DNA from: Oscarella lobularis | Taxonomy: Eukaryota > Porifera > Homoscleromorpha > Homosclerophorida > Oscarellidae | Reading direction: 5' to 3' | Length of the DNA stretch: 64,000 nt | Assembly: GCF_947507565.1 (NCBI RefSeq) | Contig: NC_089176.1 | Span: forward strand, 3,348,001-3,412,000 | Shown here: in pieces, positions 1-11,506 of the stretch | Layout of the letters: each line of letters begins with the position of its first letter | Numbering within the stretch: the first letter of the stretch is position 1 | Made by a program: the position numbers and the translations under genes | Notes under the pieces: model-generated | The model's database searches: none | Seen by the model: only the letters and a program-made list of their open reading frames with translations | Told to the model about the DNA's origin: nothing

Positions 1-54
1 ATATAATACCGTCCTCACCGCCGAGTTACGGCTACACGTAACTATTTATAGATT

Positions 55-2609
55 ATGCTTGCCGACAAAAAAACTGCGGAAAGTTTTAAGGGACATGTAG
101 CGGAAGGCCAAGCCAAAGAAACGTACAAAAAGTTTGTATGGGACGAGCTACTTCAGTACATGGCTCTAGTAAGCGGAGTACTGGTTCTGATCGGTCTAGG
201 AAGTGAGTACTTCCTGGATCGAGGTCTAGCTTGCACCGTATCTACTAGCATGTCGAGAGACGAGGCACGATTTGCTGTCATGTGGTGTTCGAGTAACATG
301 CAAGTTCGTCTCGTCGACGGGATTCCCTTTGTAATATTCGTGCAGGGACTCTTTCTCGCCGGACCCCACCTATTGTGGGAAACAATGGCTGCGTCCGCGC
401 TCGAACAGTTTTTTGCAATGGTTCCTTCTCTATCTCGATTGCGCGATCGTCAGACCGGACAGTACCCGTTCGAGACGGTAGAAATCGTGCGAAAGCTGAG
501 AGCGACGTACGGCGAAACGAGCCAAACAGGTGCCCGCTATTTCTCAAGATATCGCTTGAAACTATGGGTGCAGCTCATAGCCTCGCTAATCTTTTTGGCT
601 GTGCTCGGTAGTCTCTTTTATTATACCGACTTCTTTGCTATTCATTTTATCTGCACTGAAGTGGGCGAAGATTCGGCTACGTTTCGCCGCGCCGGCTATC
701 TAAACAGTTCAACGCTGACAGGGTATAATCCGTATGACACGCTCTGTACATACACGACCGCCACATCTATGTCGGTTATTTGGGGTGCTGACGTATTGGT
801 ATTGATCATAACAACGATCGCAGCTATATCCGGTGTTGCGTGGTGCATGAAGCCTCACTATTGGGCTAAACTAGACTACAAAAGCTACGCCAGTTTTCTC
901 TACTCCTTTTCAATGAATGACACTGGTGCAGCTCGTCAGTGTTTTAAACCTCATTCACGGCACAAAAAAGCCGTTAAAATTAGAACCGATTTAGACTTCT
1001 TAGTGATGATGTTATTTACGAAGGACAACGGGCAAGGCGAAACGTTCTTTGATGTACAAGTAGAACTAGAACTAGAGGAGTTATTTCGATTTCATTTCGA
1101 AGGGTTTGCTACATATTTTTCTCAACTTATCGGACCGCCTGGGCCTTTCACCCCCCAAGACTTGGAGCGCAGACTAGACCATATAAAAAATGCTGTCGAT
1201 ACTGCTACCGAACGATTAGAAAATTTTTCAACAAAACTCGACTTCGGCGAAGACAAAAGGTGCGTTCTGGGAGCGAAGCTACTACGACTCTGCTACGATA
1301 AAAAACAAAACACGGAAACAAACACATTTAACCCAGAAAACTTGCCTATGTACAAAAGTGGGCTTCACTTATTTTGTGGTTCTAAAGGTTGCACGTTGTC
1401 CCTGTTACAAATCTGCGTTGAGGTACTACAATGCCATGTTTTGTCTTTCCTAATTAATTAAACTAAAGTTTGGGCGTTCTTATCTAGATGACCGCTGTTG
1501 ATTTTAATACGTTCTACAACCCAAAGCTTATACGAAGGAAGAAACCCGAGAAAGCGGAGACAAAAGAAAATGACTCTGATTCGGAGCAGCCTGATGCGGC
1601 CGAAGCGTTAGAGACTCGTTCAACGACCTCAGACAAATCATTAATTGACTTCACTCCATGGGACAAATTCGATACAGTAATTGAAGAAAATTACCGAAAT
1701 CTCAACTTTCTCAGGGTTTCTGAAAACATTACTGGTAGAGAAGGACCTCAGCTAAGTCCGGTAAAGCCGTTTACATAGACTTTTTATAGAAGGCAAACAG
1801 AATTTGCCGTACGTCTAGCTTACCAGGCGGCTTAGAAGAAAGGGCGGAAGAAAGAAAGACAAATATGATCTAATGGTTATAACGTGCTTAGAGCCGCATT
1901 TCCAACCCAGCACAGGTATTGTTTTTCAGCGTGCCTTGATTTCGCTTTCTAAAAAAATTTGTTTAATTAATCTACAGCGTCAGTCATTTTGGAAAATATA
2001 TTCGTAAGGCACGCTGAAAATGGGTGTTTCATTCTTCTAGTTGTTGAGACAAGAAAAGCACAGACTACGAAGAATGCACTTGAAAGTCTGTGGAAATTCC
2101 TCAGGTAGGCGTTTTGGCCTAAACAACCACTCTTCTAATGTATGACATTGTTCAGTTGCGAGAGTGAGGAAGTTGTATTCGATCTCCCCAAACAAGAAAC
2201 TACTAAGACTAACAGTGAGGAGCCCAAACAAGAAAGTACTACCGGTAATAGTGAGGAAATTACGCCTAACCCTTCCGAGCAAAAAAGCGAGAGTGATCAA
2301 GAAACTGCAATCTCTCTCACAAGCAAAAGAGAAAGCTCTGCTACCTCAACTAGTCCTGACTCGGACTTACCGGTGCTGTCGCAGTGCTCCTTATCTTGTG
2401 CAAACGCGACGATGGAAATAACGATGTTTGCCTACAAATATGTTCAAAAGGAGAAGGAACCCCCGCCACTTTCTGACCAAAATGTTCCAAATTTTGAGAA
2501 GACTCAAAAGTCTGAAGCAAGTCCTAAAATCTCAAAAGAAAGTAGTACTTCTAGTTTGGAGCAGAGTACGCGAGAGCAGGGAGAAACTGCTTCCAGCACG
2601 TCGGTATAA
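55..2609 (+). CDS. Innexin/pannexin/LRRC8-like four-pass channel protein, paralog 1
   Basis: Five exons: 55-1422, 1488-1760, 1819-1915, 1978-2104, 2156-2609, giving about 772 aa. Seen: four hydrophobic segments near residues 35-54, 90-108, 171-192 and 241-264. Each extracellular loop holds two Cys (C60/C78; C200/C231), and TM2 ends in PHLLWE, which resembles innexin TM2. After TM4 the stretch TDLDFLVMMLFTKDNGQGE resembles the linker after the pannexin-like domain of LRRC8 proteins, but no leucine-rich repeats follow. Conserved with the paralogs at 16937 and 21733 are a GLHLFCGSKGCT motif and a C-terminal block with TCLEPHF. Unlike them, this copy has a long Ser/Thr/Gln/Glu-rich tail of about 150 aa in the last exon. 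Family knowledge: such proteins form large-pore channels or hemichannels at the plasma membrane. Function here is inferred from topology. The exon phases match all three paralogs, which supports the model. Confidence 0.75.
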
Positions 2610-2785
2610 GGCGTTTCTTGAAACAATGAACTGAAACTGATATTATGGAATTAGGCAGCACGTTCACATAGTCCAATATAATTATATTGGAGCAGCTTTA
2701 GGGGTAAAAACGTTCAGTCAGGCAAAATAAAAATAGCACATGTAGTAAAACAGCAGAACGCATTACAGCACGAATCTGCAGCCAT

Positions 2786-4247
2786 TTACCTGATTTTAAT
2801 AGAATAGAACATCGACGAAGTGGAAAAGATCAACTGAGTCGGCTGGCCCGTTTCGTCAGGAGCTAAAGAAGCCATTTGTGGATCCAGTCGTTCTCCGCTA
2901 TCCGGAGTAAACGTGGTCAATATAGGCTGATCAGTCTTATCCATTCCAAGCACGACAACGGTATCGACAATATTTATACCTGCATTTGTATTCGTCATCA
3001 GCTCAACTCCAAACAGAAACGTCGGCGTGGCAAACGACTCGTTCATGGGAAGGGAAAGCAGGACAGGCGACGTGATCCAAGCGTGACCACGACTCGAAAC
3101 AAGGCCAAACACGACGCCCAAGTCAATGTGAAGCCGAACGGCACCCGTCCCCGAATTCAACACGTAGATCTGACCGCTCGCCGGAATCGGCGGACCGCCG
3201 ACAAGCGAAACGACGAGCCCAGCGAGAGAATCCGTCTCTCGCGGATAGAACCCCAACGAGCGTATCATATCACCGAACGACTTACTCCACAAGAGCGTGC
3301 CTCTGTCGCCGTCGTCGCGAACGGCGTGAACCGATTGATTCCTCAACGACGTCGTGGATTGAAAATAGACGACGCCTTTTTCGTATACGAGATGAGTCTC
3401 GAATCGATCTTCGGCGTCGGATGCGAACTCGTGGTACCACAGCACGTCGACGGTGCCGTCGCGAAGGCGAAAGGCGTAGAGACGCTGAGTTGACGGACCT
3501 TGAGCATCCGGCGACGGTTCGTATGAATTGTTGTTTGCTTTGACGTAGATCACGTCGTCGTCTCCGACGACCGGCGTGCCGTACGGGGAATAGACGTCGT
3601 CCAATTTCTTGCTGACGAGCATTATTCCGTCTTGAAGAAATAGTAGATGACGTAATATCAAATTTTTCGAAATTCACCTTTATTGACTGCCACGACGCCT
3701 CGATCAACTGTTGCAAGCAGAACGTTCTTCGAAGTGATTGTGTAGCCGACGTCTAACGGGGTTTCTTTCACGGAGTAGGGAGGATTGCGAAGTGTGCCGT
3801 TGGAGTAAAAGACGGATATAGCTGAGAAGTCGACAGCAAAGATTCCCTCTGAGCTGTCATCCGCGTCTTCATAGTAGACAGGCATGAGAGGATGAGCTTG
3901 GCTTGTTATCCATTCAATTTTTCCGTCCGAATCGAAGATGACGATTCCGGGTCTTGAAGGCCTGGGTTTCCTAAAAGCGAGTAGATTTAGAGAGAACGCA
4001 ATCTTCTTCGGAGTCCGTACATGTCGCTGTTGTCAATCACTGCACAGGCAACTCGATTTTTCCCCGCCGGGACGCAGGACAATGTGAGAAAGGCGTTCGA
4101 TTTCCATAGCGTGGAGAAATCTCCCTTGAACGTGGCGTTGATGAACATGTGGCCATTTGTCTCGCAGCTGCGAACGCTACACGATGACGTGTAGGCAAAG
4201 GCTGCGCTCGTTTGCAACAGAAAAGCGAACCCAATCGTTTTCAGCAT
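2786..4247 (-). CDS. Secreted PQQ-type beta-propeller protein, paralog 1
   Basis: Three exons on the minus strand: 4247-4021, 3970-3678, 3630-2786; about 454 aa. The ATG at 4247 was chosen because a signal peptide (MLKTIGFAFLLQTSAAFA) follows directly; an in-frame ATG lies further upstream at 4358. After the signal comes a small Cys-rich head (CSVRSCETNGH), then repeated blade-like units with motifs such as GIVIFDSDGKIEWI, YGTPVVGDDDVIYV and RLYAFRLRDG, typical of PQQ-like or WD-like quinoprotein folds. No membrane segment is seen, so it is probably secreted. It is very similar to the next gene (4489-5978), a recent tandem duplicate, and more distantly related to 6189-7646 and 10039-11430. 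The biological role is unknown; a binding or adhesive propeller is more likely than a dehydrogenase, since no enzyme domain is visible. Confidence 0.8.
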
Positions 4248-4488
4248 CTCAACATGCGCGGATTCGCTGCACGTGACCAGCGAGCAACCGATAGAAAATA
4301 ATTGATAATAAAACTCGTCTATGGGGTGGTCGGCTGCCATATTTATTATACATTGCATAGACAGTGAATATTAGCTACGTTCAGCGTAAAAAACGTTCAG
4401 CCAGACAAAACTGAAGGCAACGAAGTAAGAGCAGTAGAACGTCACGGTGTCACAGCAATTGAAGCAGGCTTCAAGCAGCAGCAGCCAT

Positions 4489-5978
4489 TTACCTAATTTT
4501 AATCGAATAGAACATCGAAGTAGAAGAAAAGATCATCTGAGTTGGTTGGCCCGTTTCGTCCGGAGCAAAAGGAGCCACTTGCGGATTGACTCGTTCTCCG
4601 CTATTCGGAGTAAACGTCGTCAATATGGGCCGATCGTTCTTATCCATTCCAAGCAAAACGACGGTATCAACAATATCTATACCTGCAGTTGTGGGCCTCA
4701 TCACCTCGACTCCAAACAGAAACGTCGGCGTTGCAAACGACTCGTTCATGGGTGGCGCTATCAGCACAGGCGACGTGATCCAAGCGTGACCAGACGTCGA
4801 AACGAGGCCAAACACGACGCCCAAGTCGATGTGAAGCCGAACGGCACCCGTCCCCGGATTCAACACGTAGATCTGACCGCTCGCCGGAATCGGCGGACCG
4901 CCAATCAGCGAAACGACGAGCCCGGCGAGCGGATCCTTCTCTCGCGGATAGAAGCCCAACGAGCGTATAGTATCACTAAAGGACTTACTCCACAAGAGGG
5001 TGCCTCTGTCGCCGTCGTCGCGAACGGCGTGAACCGATTGATTCCTCAACGACGTCACGGATCGAAAATAGACGACGCCCTTTTCGTATACGAGATGAGT
5101 CTCGAAACGATCGTCGGCGACTGCCGTGAAGGCGTGGTACCACAGCACGTCGATGGCGTCGTCATGGAGACGGAAAGCGTAGAGACGCTGCGTTGTCGGA
5201 TGTTGGTCGTCTGGCGACGGATTCGACTCCTCTTTTTCCGCTTTGACGTAGATCACGTCGTTGTCCCCAACAACCGGCGTGCCGTACGGAAAATAGACGT
5301 CGTCCAGTTTTTTGCTTGCAAGCATTATTCCTTCTGCAATGAACAGATGACGAGGCAATAAAGAAAATTGCTATGCTCACCGCTATTAATTGCAACAATG
5401 CCACGATCAATTGTTGCTACCAGAACGTTGTCAGAAATGATTGTGTAGCCAATGTCCAATGGAACGTCTTTGATGTTGATTGGATGATTGCGGAGTGTTC
5501 CTTCGGCGGTAAAGGTGAAAATAGACAAGGCTGCGACGTCGACAGCAAAGATTCCCTCCGAGCTGTCATTCGCGTCTCTGTAGTAGACAGGTATGGGAGG
5601 GTGGGTTCGGTTCGTTATCCATTCAATATTTCCGTCACGATCAAATACGACAATTCCGGGTCTTTCATTCGCAGACGTGGAGTTCCTAAAAGCAAATTTT
5701 AGAAAAGATAGAGCGATCTTTTTTCTCTGGAAACCGTACAAGTAGTCAATTACTGCACATGCGGCTCGATCTCTCCCCGCCGAGACGCAGGACAGTGTGA
5801 GAAAGGCCTCTGATTTCCACATCGTCGAGAAGTCTCCCTTAAACGTAGCGTTGATGAACATATGACCATTTGTCTCGCAGCTGCGAACGCTGCACAATGA
5901 CGTGTAGGCAAAGGCTGCGCTCGCCTGCAACAGAAAAAAGTACGCGATCGTTTGCAGCATGATCTCTGTTTGCAGCAT
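4489..5978 (-). CDS. Secreted PQQ-type beta-propeller protein, paralog 2
   Basis: Three exons on the minus strand: 5978-5740, 5685-5381, 5333-4489; about 462 aa. Both introns sit at the same codons and phases as in paralog 1. A signal peptide (FFLLQASAAFAYTS) precedes the CSVRSCETNGH head. The start is 5978 or the second Met at 5960. Blades include GIVVFDRDGNIEWI and YGTPVVGDNDVIYV. Its last exon is nearly the same as that of paralog 1, and the bases just after the stop match too, so the duplication is recent and included 3' flank. A TATA-like element lies just upstream (5993-6001). Function is unknown. Confidence 0.8.
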
Positions 5979-5992
5979 CCCGGCAGAGATCT

Positions 5993-6001
5993 CTTATATA
6001 G
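5993..6001 (-). promoter_or_regulatory. TATA-like box of propeller paralog 2
   Basis: Read on the minus strand the bases are CTATATAAG, ending 15 bases before the first candidate ATG (5978) and 33 before the second (5960). Most other genes here lack such a clear TATA element. The spacing to the second ATG would leave room for a very short 5' leader. Inference from sequence only. Confidence 0.4.
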
Positions 6002-6010
6002 CTCTGATCA

Positions 6011-6150
6011 CAGTCATGCCCACATATCACATGCCCAGATGTCACATGCCCGAAGATGTCATATGCCTACAGATCATATGCCTACAGATCATATGCCCAC
6101 AGATGTCATAATAAAGCCCACAGATTTCACATCACAGATGACACATTCCA
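6011..6150. repeat. Degenerate short tandem repeat (CACAGATGTCACATGCC-like)
   Basis: Imperfect units such as CACATGCCCAGATGT, CATATGCCTACAGAT (repeated almost exactly at 6062-6091) and CCACAGATGTCATA follow one another in the gap between propeller paralogs 2 and 3. No open frame of interest is present. Confidence 0.7.
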
Positions 6151-6188
6151 GCTTCTCTGCGCGTGACTGTGAGTTGCTGAGGCAATTG

Positions 6189-7646
6189 CTAACCGATTCT
6201 GACAGAAAAGATCGTGCTGTCAGTCATGCCTACCAACTGACTCGCTTGACCTGTTTCATCAGGATCAAAAGGGGCCAACTGACCGTATATAACATTTCCA
6301 TCTCCAGGCGAGACCATTTGCCAAATCGGTTGGTGGTCTCTATTCATTCCAAACATAGCCACTCCAATTTGCGAGCGTGATTCTTTTGGCGACTCGATTT
6401 CTGCGCCAAAAAACAGCGTCGGTGTTGCAAATGAATCATTTGATGGAGGTGCTATCATCACAAAGGATTGTATAGTGATACGATAGCCAATGACGACGTC
6501 CAAATTCACTTGATACTTGACTTCACCCGAGTAAGGACTCAGAAAAAGGAATTGTCCACTGGCCAGAGCAACGACAAGTCCGCCAAAAGGATCAGTCACA
6601 TTTGGATAGACGCCAATTGACACAATTCGATCATAAAAGTTCACACTCCATATAAGTGAGGCCCAGTTGCCTTTATCGTCAATAGCACTGATAGTCATAT
6701 AAGGTGGTGAGTAACTCTTTGCATACTGGACGAACACCATACTATCATAGTACGTTAGCTTCGTCTCATATGCAGAGGCATTTGATGAGAACGGATAGTA
6801 CCAGAGTTCGTCAAGGCGCGCAGATGCTTTTCCTTCATCACGTAGAGTAAAACGAAATGCATACAAACGTCTTGCTGTAGGGGTTTTATGCTCATTCTCT
6901 ACGTAGACGTTAGTGCCGGCTGCAACGTATATGGTGCCGTCGTCACCGATGACAGGAGTGTCATAGGGATAAAAACCGCTCTCTTGTAGTTTCTGAGACA
7001 TGAGCAGGTTCCCATCTGTGCAGTTAACCATTCAATAGTTATAATACATATCGATTGACTCATAGGCTGTTTCTTACATTGATCAAGAGCAACGAATCCG
7101 TGATTGGCTGTCACAAGGAGAACGCTGTCAGCTGTGATGGTAAAACCCGTCGTGTACGGCGTGCTATCCATCGTGTACTGCGAATGGCGCAGAGATCCGT
7201 TAAGAGAGAAATCTGTGACGTTTGATGCGTCGATTGCAAATAATCCGACCTCGTAGTAGACGGGCGGAAAAGGCACGTGAGTCTGGCAAGACTTCCACCG
7301 AATGTTTCCCTCCGGATCAAACACAACCAGCCCGGGTTTCTCGTCGATAGGAGTAGGAGGTCTAATTGAACAAAAACTTTCTTCTGTGCTGAGTATTGGG
7401 TCAAGAACCGTACTCGTCCTTCGTGTCAATCGTTGAGCACGCTGCTTGGGTGCTCGTTGTAGTGCAGGCGAACGAAGATGCTGTGGCAAACGCGTTCGTC
7501 TTCCACGCGAGTTCCATTTCGCCTCGCAGGGTGGTATTGATAAAGAAATGGCGATTGGTGTCGCAGCCTTGCACATGGCACGACGCCGTGTACGCCCAGG
7601 CGGCACAAACTTGCAGCACCGCCAAACACGGTCCAAACAAAAACAT
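6189..7646 (-). CDS. Secreted PQQ-type beta-propeller protein, paralog 3
   Basis: Three exons on the minus strand: 7646-7414 (or from an upstream Met at 7670), 7361-7078, 7015-6189; about 447 aa. Introns are in the same positions and phases as in paralogs 1 and 2. The start at 7646 gives a direct signal peptide (MFLFGPCLAVLQVCAAWA). The head CHVQGCDTNRHFF aligns with the CSVRSCETNGHMF head of the other copies. Blades include GLVVFDPEGNIRWK and YDTPVIGDDGTIYV. It is more diverged than the 1/2 pair. Function unknown; secreted propeller. Confidence 0.8.
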
Positions 7647-7881
7647 TCTATAGTGCGCTAAAGGAATCAATGCTTCAATACTGTCTCCTATTTAATCTCT
7701 GGTACGACGTCCAAATTTCTAATCGCTGACGTAACGCACGAGAGAAAAGTCCCGCGTCATCACCAAAGTGAAACGAGTCGCAAAAACGAAACTTGAAGTG
7801 CCTCGCTATTTTTAGAAATTGAACTCTAGACGAGTGGGTAAGATTCCTTACCCACTCTCCCCTTGTTCATTTTCAATCGCG

Positions 7882-9699
7882 ATGAGCTTCAACGGTTCCT
7901 GTACTCTTCTCCTCGGCGACGACAGCGTTGGCAGCCACAGCATTGCCGATGGCGATAGCGATGACGACGATTGTCCGTCCACGCAATGCAGAGGCAAAAG
8001 TTGTTGTGGCCGCTCAACACCGGGTAAAAGAGCTCTCGCCGTCCTCCTCCTCTTTCAAATTCTCGACCGAACGGCCTTCTATTCAATCCAAAACAACATC
8101 AACGTTTACCTAATATTGTTTCTCAATTTCTCCGCTTATTCCGCCGCTCGGACGACAATCGCTTACACCGGATCGGTCTACATATTCGCACCGCTCTTCG
8201 GTTGGTTAGCCGATCGAAAACTCGGCTGCTATCGCGTTCTCGTCGGCGCCTACCTCCTATCGTTCGTCGGCGCGACTCTCACCGCCTATTCGGCGGCGAA
8301 AACCGTACCGAGCGATCGTTCCGACGTCGAACACGCGGCGGGAATCGCAGCGCTTGCGACGTGCATCGCCGGTCTCGTTCTCGTCTCGCTCGGCGAGTCG
8401 GCGGTCCGCGCGACGCTCATACCCTACATGTACGAGCAATTGGGAAGCGGCGGCGAGCGCAAAGCGACCGTCTCGTCGTTTTGCACCATCTCGTACTTCT
8501 GCATCAACGTCGGTGCGACGGCGTCCGCCGTCTTCGGCGGCGTCCTGTCCTTCGTACGTCGACCGTGGCAACCGCCGAACGACGACGACTGCGACTTCAA
8601 TTTCTTCTGGAAGAATTGCGTCGGTGTCGTTGCGACCTTTACCGCTCTCGTCACGCTGATAACAGGGCGAAAAGTGCTCGGCGTCGTCCCAGCCGAGCGG
8701 TGCTGCGTTCCCAACGCTTCGCTACCGACGCTCGTTTCAGTATTGCGAACGGGATGTTCCCGTCGTCACCTCCGCTGTCGAGACGCGCTGCCGCCGTCGT
8801 CGTCGTCGTCGTCGACGTCGCTGATCAGCTACGAACAAAAACGAAACGAAATTCGCGATCGTCTCGCCGCTCTCGTTCCCGTACTGCTGTGCATGGTCAT
8901 TTATTTCACGATCGACACGCAGTCGACGATGTCCTATCAGGAGCAATCCTATCGAATGAATCTTCACATTCAAACGATAGGAAACGAAACGATGACGTCG
9001 TCGTCGACGATCAACTGCACGAAATCGAACTCGTATCGCGTTAAATCGATGCAGCCGCCCATGGCCGTCATATTCTTTCAATCGGTCACAATTCTCGTCT
9101 GCATACCGGTCTATCGATGGGTAATACGGCCGCTGTGGGAACGCGTCTTTCGACGCGAGATCACGATGCTCGATCGCATACTCGCCGGACTCGTGATAGC
9201 GATTGCCGCGTCTCTCTCCGCGACCGCCGTCGAAGTTGCACGCGTGCACACGAAATCGTTTCAGTATCGTTGCCTTCGAATTGGCTACAGCACGGCGCTT
9301 TACATTTTCTCCGCGCTCTCTTTCTTCTTTCAGTTTCCCCAGTACGGACTGCTCGGCATCAGCGAAGTGTTCGCCGTCGTCGCTACAATCGAATTTGTCC
9401 TGTCGCGGGCGCCGGCCCAGCTTCGCTGTACGGCGTACGGAGCTTTTAATATGTTGTATGGTATGGGCAGCTACGCCGGGGCGCTTCTTACGTACGTGAT
9501 GTACGTCGCCGGATTCTACTTCGAAGACGACCCGACGAAGCGCAGTATGGACGACGAAATGAGCTCGAAGGCGTACGGTTTCTTTGTTCTGCTTGACGTC
9601 CTCATATTTGTCAATGCCATTGTCTTTGTCTGGGTAAAGAGACGGAAAGCTAATGTCATCCAGCAAACTCAATCGACTCAATATTTGAGTTGCGATTAG
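7882..9699 (+). CDS. SLC15/POT-family-like proton-coupled oligopeptide transporter
   Basis: Intronless, about 605 aa, starting at the first in-frame ATG (7882); the open frame extends further 5' without an ATG. Many hydrophobic helices are present. The segment with AFYSIQNNINVYL and GSVYIFAPLFGWLADRKLG matches the first helices and the loop signature of the PTR2/POT family, although the usual ExxERF motif is altered to ILDRTAF. The late segment CTAYGAFNMLYGMGSYAGAL matches the POT region near TM10-11. A predicted extracellular loop around residues 350-385 carries NET and NCT glycosylation sites. Family members import di- and tripeptides or histidine with protons at plasma or lysosomal membranes. 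The gene lies on the plus strand inside an otherwise minus-strand propeller array. The lack of introns is unusual here and may reflect retroposition. Confidence 0.75.
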   Translation: MSFNGSCTLLLGDDSVGSHSIADGDSDDDDCPSTQCRGKSCCGRSTPGKRALAVLLLFQILDRTAFYSIQNNINVYLILFLNFSAYSAARTTIAYTGSVYIFAPLFGWLADRKLGCYRVLVGAYLLSFVGATLTAYSAAKTVPSDRSDVEHAAGIAALATCIAGLVLVSLGESAVRATLIPYMYEQLGSGGERKATVSSFCTISYFCINVGATASAVFGGVLSFVRRPWQPPNDDDCDFNFFWKNCVGVVATFTALVTLITGRKVLGVVPAERCCVPNASLPTLVSVLRTGCSRRHLRCRDALPPSSSSSSTSLISYEQKRNEIRDRLAALVPVLLCMVIYFTIDTQSTMSYQEQSYRMNLHIQTIGNETMTSSSTINCTKSNSYRVKSMQPPMAVIFFQSVTILVCIPVYRWVIRPLWERVFRREITMLDRILAGLVIAIAASLSATAVEVARVHTKSFQYRCLRIGYSTALYIFSALSFFFQFPQYGLLGISEVFAVVATIEFVLSRAPAQLRCTAYGAFNMLYGMGSYAGALLTYVMYVAGFYFEDDPTKRSMDDEMSSKAYGFFVLLDVLIFVNAIVFVWVKRRKANVIQQTQSTQYLSCD

Positions 9700-10038
9700 A
9701 AGTCTCCGACTGCTAAAATTGATTCACATAATAAATTTTCGGATGAAGGAAGTCTTTAATTAATAAGATACTTTGGTCATTTGCTTTGTTTGATAGAAGA
9801 CGTTCAATCAATAAAAAGGCCCACGATTAGTGTGACCCATTTTCGCTCGGCGCTTTACGAAAGACCTGTGTACGTACGTGTACCGGCGTTCGCTATCTAG
9901 CGCAGCACGGAATCGCTCGACGTTCAGGCGAGACGCAGAACGATCGCGGTAGATATTGCGCGGGAGACGGTCGCACGCACGTGATACTGCAAACAGCACA
10001 AAGAACTGTAATGACAAGACAGGCAGAAGTTCTCGTGC
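9700..10038. other. Intergenic gap between convergent genes
   Basis: It holds the 3' flank of the SLC15-like gene, with a polyadenylation signal AATAAA at 9730-9735, and the 3' flank of propeller paralog 4. No coding signal recognised. Confidence 0.6.
9730..9735 (+). terminator. Polyadenylation signal of SLC15-like gene
   Basis: A canonical AATAAA hexamer lies about 30 bases after the stop codon of the transporter gene. Confidence 0.5.
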
Positions 10039-11430
10039 CTACGATTTTCCGACGAGACGTATAGAAAAGATGGTTTTGCGAGTCGTGCAAACAATCTGCC
10101 TCGAAGGCTTCCCAATATCAGAATCAAAATTGGCCAGCTGTCCGGTGACGGCATTCCCGTCCGGCGACGAGACGTTCCAATTCGCCTGGGCGTCACTCGA
10201 CGACGGAACCGCCACACCGGCTACGCCAAACAAATCCTCACCCGCCTGATACCCAAAGAAAATGTGAGGAGATTTGGACGGGTTCTTCTCGTCTGAAGCA
10301 ATCATAATATCGGAGGTAACGAGCAGAGAATCGAAACCGAATAGACGAGAGAGAAAGATCGTTCCTCTAACTGCAGCGTCCACAGGATCGACTATGAGCA
10401 GAGCCGTGTCGCCGGCATCATTCAAAGAAACGTATAGCATGCCCTGGCCGGAAGAAGACAATGATTTAAAATAGGAAACAGTCTGAATAGGATGATCGAA
10501 CGTCGCTTCCCAAATTTTCTTGCCGCTATACCCATTCTCCGCCACAGCGTAGAGAGTCGATCGAGCGCCGTCAAAAGCGCGAAAAAAGAGCTTCTCGTCG
10601 ACGTAGAGCAGGATGGGGTCCTTCACGACGTCTTCGTGACTTTCGAACTCGTAGTACCACGTAACGTTCATGCGAGGCGCCATCAAGTGAGTCATATTGA
10701 TGGCATATAATCTGTGAACGTGACGTGGTGCTTCTGATAGCATTTTCTCTTCTGGCTCGAAGAGAGTCAGAATGTAGAACGTTTCTCCAGCGGGACCGCC
10801 CACTGCCGGTGCTATGTACGGAAGAAAAGTGCCGTTGACGCCGTCGATTGCGGTTTTGAGTTCGATCGAAGCAATGGGAATTGCATCGATGTCGAACGTG
10901 TAAAGAAGTCCTGACCGGAAAGCGAGAAATATGACGTCACTTTCGGTGAGGGTTACACTGAAAACCGGATTCGGATAGACGATCTTGATAGGACGACCGC
11001 GAGATGAGCCATTGTAGAAATAGCCAACAATTAGCTGACCATCTGAGGCAATCATACCTTCGAACTCATAGAAGAGCGGCAGCGAGGGCGACTGTAAATC
11101 GTGCGAAGGCCAAGAGGTTTCTCCGTGTACGTTCAGTACAATTAACCCGGGCTTTTCAGCACTGTACAAAATATAGATGACGTCAAAAAGTTGTACTCTC
11201 CGTTTTTGTCACCTGTTGCTTTTAAGTGGACAAGCAACCTTCTTGCTAGTCGATACGCAGCCAAGTCCTGTGGGGTCGTGACCTTGAATTTTCCATTCGA
11301 TCTCCGCGCTGCTGTCGCCCTCCACCTCGTCGAAAACATACTGTCTGTTTGGCTGGCATCCTTGTACGTTACACGGCAAAGCCGCAGAGCCAACACTGAG
11401 CGATAAACAGACGCAAAGAAACAGCAGCAT
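10039..11430 (-). CDS. Secreted PQQ-type beta-propeller protein, paralog 4
   Basis: Two exons on the minus strand: 11430-11213 and 11161-10039; about 446 aa. The ATG at 11430 gives a clear signal peptide (MLLFLCVCLSLSVGSAALPC). The head CNVQGCQPNRQYVF aligns with the other three copies, and the intron after it is conserved. The second intron of paralogs 1-3 is absent, so this copy either lost it or predates its gain. Blades include GLIVLNVHGETSWP, RLYAINM and LYVSLNDAGDTALLIVDP. It is the most diverged family member and is separated from the rest by the transporter gene. Function unknown. Confidence 0.78.
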
Positions 11431-11506
11431 AATTTCTAACGTGCTGTAAAGGACGCGGGGGAGGAGATGATATCCTAAAGTATCTAGAGGCATCATCTCT
11501 GCCAGA

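Noticed and set aside
2876-3493. 205-codon plus-strand open frame
   Set aside because: Antisense shadow of propeller paralog 1.
4447-5361. 304-codon plus-strand open frame
   Set aside because: Antisense shadow of the last exon of propeller paralog 2; no recognisable domain and no splice support.
7819-7881. Extended N-terminus for the SLC15-like transporter
   Set aside because: The frame is open but has no ATG before 7882.
8737-9681. 314-codon minus-strand open frame
   Set aside because: Antisense shadow of the SLC15-like gene, rich in Arg as expected from a complementary frame.
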